Source: Pseudarthrobacter sp. NamE2 (GTDB taxonomy: Bacteria > Actinomycetota > Actinomycetes > Actinomycetales > Micrococcaceae). From it: a stretch of 64,000 nt of DNA. The position numbers and the translations under genes were made by a program. Under the pieces are notes generated by a model that saw nothing but the letters and a program-made list of their open reading frames with translations, was not told the origin of the DNA and made no database searches. The stretch is taken from contig NZ_VAHN01000006.1 of the NCBI RefSeq assembly GCF_005796205.1, positions 1-64,000 of the forward strand, read 5' to 3'. Positions 61,469 to 64,000 of this stretch are shown one piece after another. How positions within the stretch are numbered: position 1 is the stretch's first letter; each line of letters starts with the position of its first letter.

Positions 61469-61507
61469 GAGCCGCGTATAGGTTCTTGAAGAACCTGTAC
61501 GCGGCTC
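61469..61507 (-). terminator. Long hairpin after the IclR gene
   Basis: GAGCCGCGTA and TACGCGGCTC pair. Then, after one mismatch, AGGTTCTT and AAGAACCT pair around a single-base loop. It lies 34 bases past the iclR stop on the minus strand. It ends the IclR transcript before the RraA operon. Confidence 0.75.
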
Positions 61508-61540
61508 ACCTGGCCCCTGCGGGGCGGTGTAAGGACCTGT

Positions 61541-62338
61541 TTAGCTTTGTCCTGCTCCCACCTGCAGCAGAGTGTGGCGTGGTTCAAACCCGAGGCGGCG
61601 GGAGATGGCGGCAGCAGTTGCGGATGCCAGTGGGCCGATTGTTTCTGTCTGTGCCTGCATCCGGTCCGCCGGCCCGGCGACGCTGATCGCGGCTACGACC
61701 TGGCCCGTATGGTCGTAAATCGGTGCGCCGCAGCAGGTGCTGGAGAGGTCGAATTCCTGATGCTCTTCGGTCCATCCGCGCTCCAGGGCCCGGTTCAGGT
61801 CCTCTTCCAGTTCGGTCCTCGAAGTGATCGTGTGGGGGGTGTATAGGCGGAACTGGAGCTGGCGCAGCAGGGCGGTACGCTCGCGTTCGCTCATGCCGAG
61901 GAGGTAGGCCTTGCCGATGGAGGTTGCATGGAGCGGGCGACGGGCGCCAAGTTCTGCACTTACCCGGACTGACTGTGGCCCGAGTTCCCGGTAGACGAAG
62001 ACGATTTCATGGCCGCTGAGGACGCCCAGGCTGACGCTCTCGCGGGTCTGCTGGGCCAGGGCGCGCAGCAAATCGGGCGCCACGTCCATGACCTCGACCG
62101 ACTGCACTGCGGCCATGGCGAGGCGGGCGATAGAGGGTCCTAGCCGCCACTGGCCGGCGGGGGTCTGAACTATGTATTGGTCTTCATGCAGGCGCTCAAC
62201 CAAGCGGTACATGGCGCTGCGACTCATGCCCATCGCCTTGACCAGGTCCGCTGTGGATGCTTCTCCTGTTTGCGCCAGGTAGTTGAACAACTCCAGTCCG
62301 CGGTCCAGTGATCCCTTGCCGGCTGGGGTGGATGCCAT
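61541..62338 (-). CDS. IclR-family regulator
   Basis: A 265-residue IclR regulator. The winged helix covers residues about 9-70 (SLDRGLELFNYLAQTGEAST, then LVKAMGMSRSAMYRLVERL). The GAF-like effector domain has SVSLGVLSGHEIVFVYRELG, RRPLHATSIGKAYLLGMSER, FDLSSTCCGAPIYDHTGQVV and AISVAGPADRM. The ATG at 62338 has AGAGGA ahead; the longer frame from 62494 is unsupported. It sits between the FAH-family gene and the RraA operon on the same strand and probably controls both, responding to a pathway intermediate. IclR proteins can activate or repress; the sequence does not say which. Confidence 0.93.
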   Translation of the reverse strand: MASTPAGKGSLDRGLELFNYLAQTGEASTADLVKAMGMSRSAMYRLVERLHEDQYIVQTPAGQWRLGPSIARLAMAAVQSVEVMDVAPDLLRALAQQTRESVSLGVLSGHEIVFVYRELGPQSVRVSAELGARRPLHATSIGKAYLLGMSERERTALLRQLQFRLYTPHTITSRTELEEDLNRALERGWTEEHQEFDLSSTCCGAPIYDHTGQVVAAISVAGPADRMQAQTETIGPLASATAAAISRRLGFEPRHTLLQVGAGQS

Positions 62339-62588
62339 GCACGTTCCTCTCAGTCTTCCGGCCCCGCAAAAACCGGGGCCCGGGGCTTCCGCTTGAATCG
62401 CGGCTACACCGATCAAGTGATCGCGTTCCCGATCATTGGGACCAAGTATCTCACTTCGGAGCCAGAACGGCTGGGAAGTGCGAGGCGGCAGCATTTTTGC
62501 TTTCTTGGCGGTCTTTTTGACCGGAAGCCACCTTCAATCGGGACCTGGAGGCAGGGGGCCGGTGGCCGCACGGCCCCCTGCCGGACCC

Positions 62589-63398
62589 TCACAGGCCGGC
62601 TACGACGGGGTTGTGCAGGGTGCCCACTCCGGTGACCTCCACCCTCATGTCGCTGCCTGGCTGCACAAAGCGGGGCGGATCCATGAACCCGCCACATCCC
62701 GACGGGGTGCCTGTGAGGATGATGTCGCCGGGCTGCAGTGTGAAGTGCGTGCTCAGGTACTCAATCAGGGCCGGGATCCGGAAGAGCATATCGGAGGTAT
62801 TTCCGTCCTGCACCAGTTCCCCGTCAAGCCAGGTGCGGATGCGGACGTCATGAGGATCCGGGATCTCATTGCGTGTCACGGCCACCGGTCCCAGGGGGCA
62901 GAACGTGTCCAGCCCTTTACCGCGTACCCACTGCGGATCTGCCCGCTGGACATCGCGGGCAGAGACGTCATTGGCGGCTGTATAGCCCCAGACGTGGTCC
63001 AAGGCCTCTTTGGCAGGTACTTTGGAAGCCCGCTGGCCGATGATGACGGCGAGTTCGCCTTCCCAGTCGACTTCTCTGCTTACCTCGGGGTCAGCCACGA
63101 CCGGCGCGTCCGGACCTGTGACACTGTTCGCGAGCTTGGGGAAGAGATAGGGCTCGGTCGGCAAGGGAAAGCCCATCTCTAGGATGGTCTGGCGGTAATT
63201 CAATCCGATGCCGAAAATTGTTCCTCCCGTGTATGGGGCGAGGAACCGCGGCGTGGCAACGACGGCGGCCGCTGGTTTCGTTGCTACCGGCTGTCCGGCA
63301 AAGACTTGTTCCAGGTTCCCGTCGAGTTCGGCCCAGCCTCCGTCCACTTCAACTGCCGCATAGCGGCGTCCATTATGTTCGACGTGCGCGTACCTCAT
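62589..63398 (-). CDS. Fumarylacetoacetate hydrolase family protein
   Basis: A 269-residue FAH-superfamily enzyme. After a 45-residue N-terminal domain (MRYAHVEHNGRRYAAVEVDG) comes the catalytic fold. It contains IFGIGLNYRQTILEMG, then EVDWEGELAVIIGQRA with the metal-binding Glu-X-Glu, GYTAANDVSARDVQR with the metal Asp, and GDIILTGTPSGCG. I used the ATG at 63398, with AAGGACC ahead. The superfamily includes 2-keto-3-deoxy-sugar-acid dehydratases, diketo-acid hydrolases and lyases. Given a ketoglutarate-semialdehyde dehydrogenase 3 kb downstream, a 2-keto-3-deoxypentonate dehydratase is an attractive guess. Fumarylpyruvate-type hydrolysis of aromatic ring products is the alternative. Confidence 0.92.
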   Translation of the reverse strand: MRYAHVEHNGRRYAAVEVDGGWAELDGNLEQVFAGQPVATKPAAAVVATPRFLAPYTGGTIFGIGLNYRQTILEMGFPLPTEPYLFPKLANSVTGPDAPVVADPEVSREVDWEGELAVIIGQRASKVPAKEALDHVWGYTAANDVSARDVQRADPQWVRGKGLDTFCPLGPVAVTRNEIPDPHDVRIRTWLDGELVQDGNTSDMLFRIPALIEYLSTHFTLQPGDIILTGTPSGCGGFMDPPRFVQPGSDMRVEVTGVGTLHNPVVAGL

Positions 63399-63578
63399 TA
63401 CGGTCCTTCTATTCGTACTGTTGTGGGGGATGGTCGCTGTATCAGCAACGCGGGACTTTATTTCAAGCAGTTCTGCTGTTGCTGTTGCGGGCCGTTCATG
63501 ATTCACCAGCAAGGCCCACCGTCGGCATTGGTGGGAATCACCGCCGGTCTGCGGGGCTGACCCGTGGAAACAGGAAAA

Positions 63579-63617
63579 AGGGGTGTTGGAGCGGCCGGGC
63601 GCCACTCCAACACCCCT
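63579..63617 (-). terminator. Intrinsic terminator of the MFS sugar porter gene
   Basis: AGGGGTGTTGGAG and CTCCAACACCCCT form a 13-bp perfect stem. On the minus strand it is followed directly by TTTTT. It lies about 87 bp past the stop of the sugar porter gene. Confidence 0.88.
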
Positions 63618-63703
63618 CGCCACGGTTGCAATCGTGGGTGGCAATCTTTCTCTATCGACCTCGTCCTGCGGACGGCGTCCGGGAGATGACCCGAAGGGTT
63701 ACT

Positions 63704-64000
63704 TTAGGATGCGTGAACCTTCGCATTGTGGCGGTCGTGGAGGTCCTGCTCGATTTGCTCGAGGCTGCGCCCCTTGGTTTCCCGGACGAACTTCAGGCAG
63801 AACAGGAATCCGAGGATGTTGCACGCAACGAAGAGCTGCATGGTTCCTGCCAGGCCAAGGGCCTCGCGCAGCAGCGGGAACCCGAAAGTGATACCGAGGG
63901 TGGCGAACCAGGTGATCATGCTGGCCATGCCCATTGCCGCGCCGCGGACACGCAGCGGGAAGATCTCACCGAGGACGACCCAGTTGACGGGCCCCCAGGT
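63704..64000 (-). CDS. MFS sugar porter, C-terminal part (cut by window edge)
   Basis: The last 98 residues of a sugar porter family transporter, open to the window edge. It begins WGPVNWVVLGEIFPLRVRGA, the strongly conserved span 10 to loop region of this family. Two membrane segments follow (ASMITWFATLGITFGFPLL and AGTMQLFVACNILGFLFCL), then the PETKG-type signature FVRETKGRSLEQIEQDL. The C-terminal tail is short and polar. It lies upstream of and in the same direction as the FAH-IclR genes, but a strong terminator separates them. It would import a monosaccharide or sugar acid with protons. The family is certain even from the fragment. Confidence 0.93.
   Translation of the reverse strand, partial: TWGPVNWVVLGEIFPLRVRGAAMGMASMITWFATLGITFGFPLLREALGLAGTMQLFVACNILGFLFCLKFVRETKGRSLEQIEQDLHDRHNAKVHAS

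Overview
The window looks like the chromosome of a high-GC soil actinobacterium of the Micrococcaceae (Arthrobacter, Pseudarthrobacter or Paenarthrobacter type). This rests on GC-rich codon use, frequent GTG and TTG starts, ATGA or GTGA stop/start overlaps, perfect-stem terminators without long T-tracts, and gene families typical of that group (tripartite tricarboxylate transporters, LacI/GntR/TetR/IclR-controlled sugar operons, PxKF-tailed secreted proteins). The species assignment is inference. I see no rRNA, tRNA, CRISPR array or transposase.

Layout. (1) 1-5.8 kb: the 5' part of isocitrate lyase, then a minus-strand operon of a MatC-like dicarboxylate carrier, a family III CoA-transferase and a fused carboxyltransferase, with a divergent GntR regulator; it reads as a malonate-type module. 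(2) 6.1-14.4 kb: a tctC-usp-tctB-tctA-gntR operon divergent from a second aconitase plus an NADP isocitrate dehydrogenase, with a 12-bp palindrome between them. (3) 15-20.7 kb: a LacI regulator and the glucuronate operon uxaC-uxuB-manD-gntK. (4) 20.8-33.9 kb: a TetR regulator, a peptide/oligosaccharide-type ABC importer with a permease-ATPase fusion, an internally deleted GH43 gene, an oxidoreductase, an MFS carrier, beta-glucuronidase (uidA) and a short-chain dehydrogenase. (5) 33.9-41 kb: a TetR regulator facing an MFS carrier, GH78 alpha-L-rhamnosidase, GH1 beta-glucosidase and a second SDR. (6) 41-55 kb: an aspA remnant, two divergent LacI regulators, a MalFG-type sugar ABC importer with oxidoreductase, PmoA-like and cupin proteins, and a 1377-residue secreted beta-helix protein. 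(7) 55-64 kb, minus strand: acetyl esterase and LacI, then ketoglutarate-semialdehyde dehydrogenase, two tandem SnoaL-like proteins, an RraA-like protein, IclR, an FAH-family hydrolase and the end of an MFS sugar porter.

How it may work together (inference). Regions 3-5 form a plant-glycoside catabolic island. GH2, GH78 and GH1 enzymes would strip glucuronic acid, rhamnose and glucose from glycosides imported by two paralogous MFS carriers, and the freed glucuronate would enter uxaC-uxuB-manD. An identical 13-base motif, TGGCAACCGGTTG, sits before both uxaC and the ABC importer, suggesting one LacI protein controls both. Two SDRs, each coupled to a glycosidase gene by a 4-base overlap, may act on the freed aglycone or sugar.

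Striking details: a pair of TetR operators laid over a recognisable promoter at 34.6 kb; three short leader ORFs ending in ATGA on the start codon of the next gene; a LacI gene whose only well-placed start codon is ACG; and two decayed genes (GH43 and aspA).
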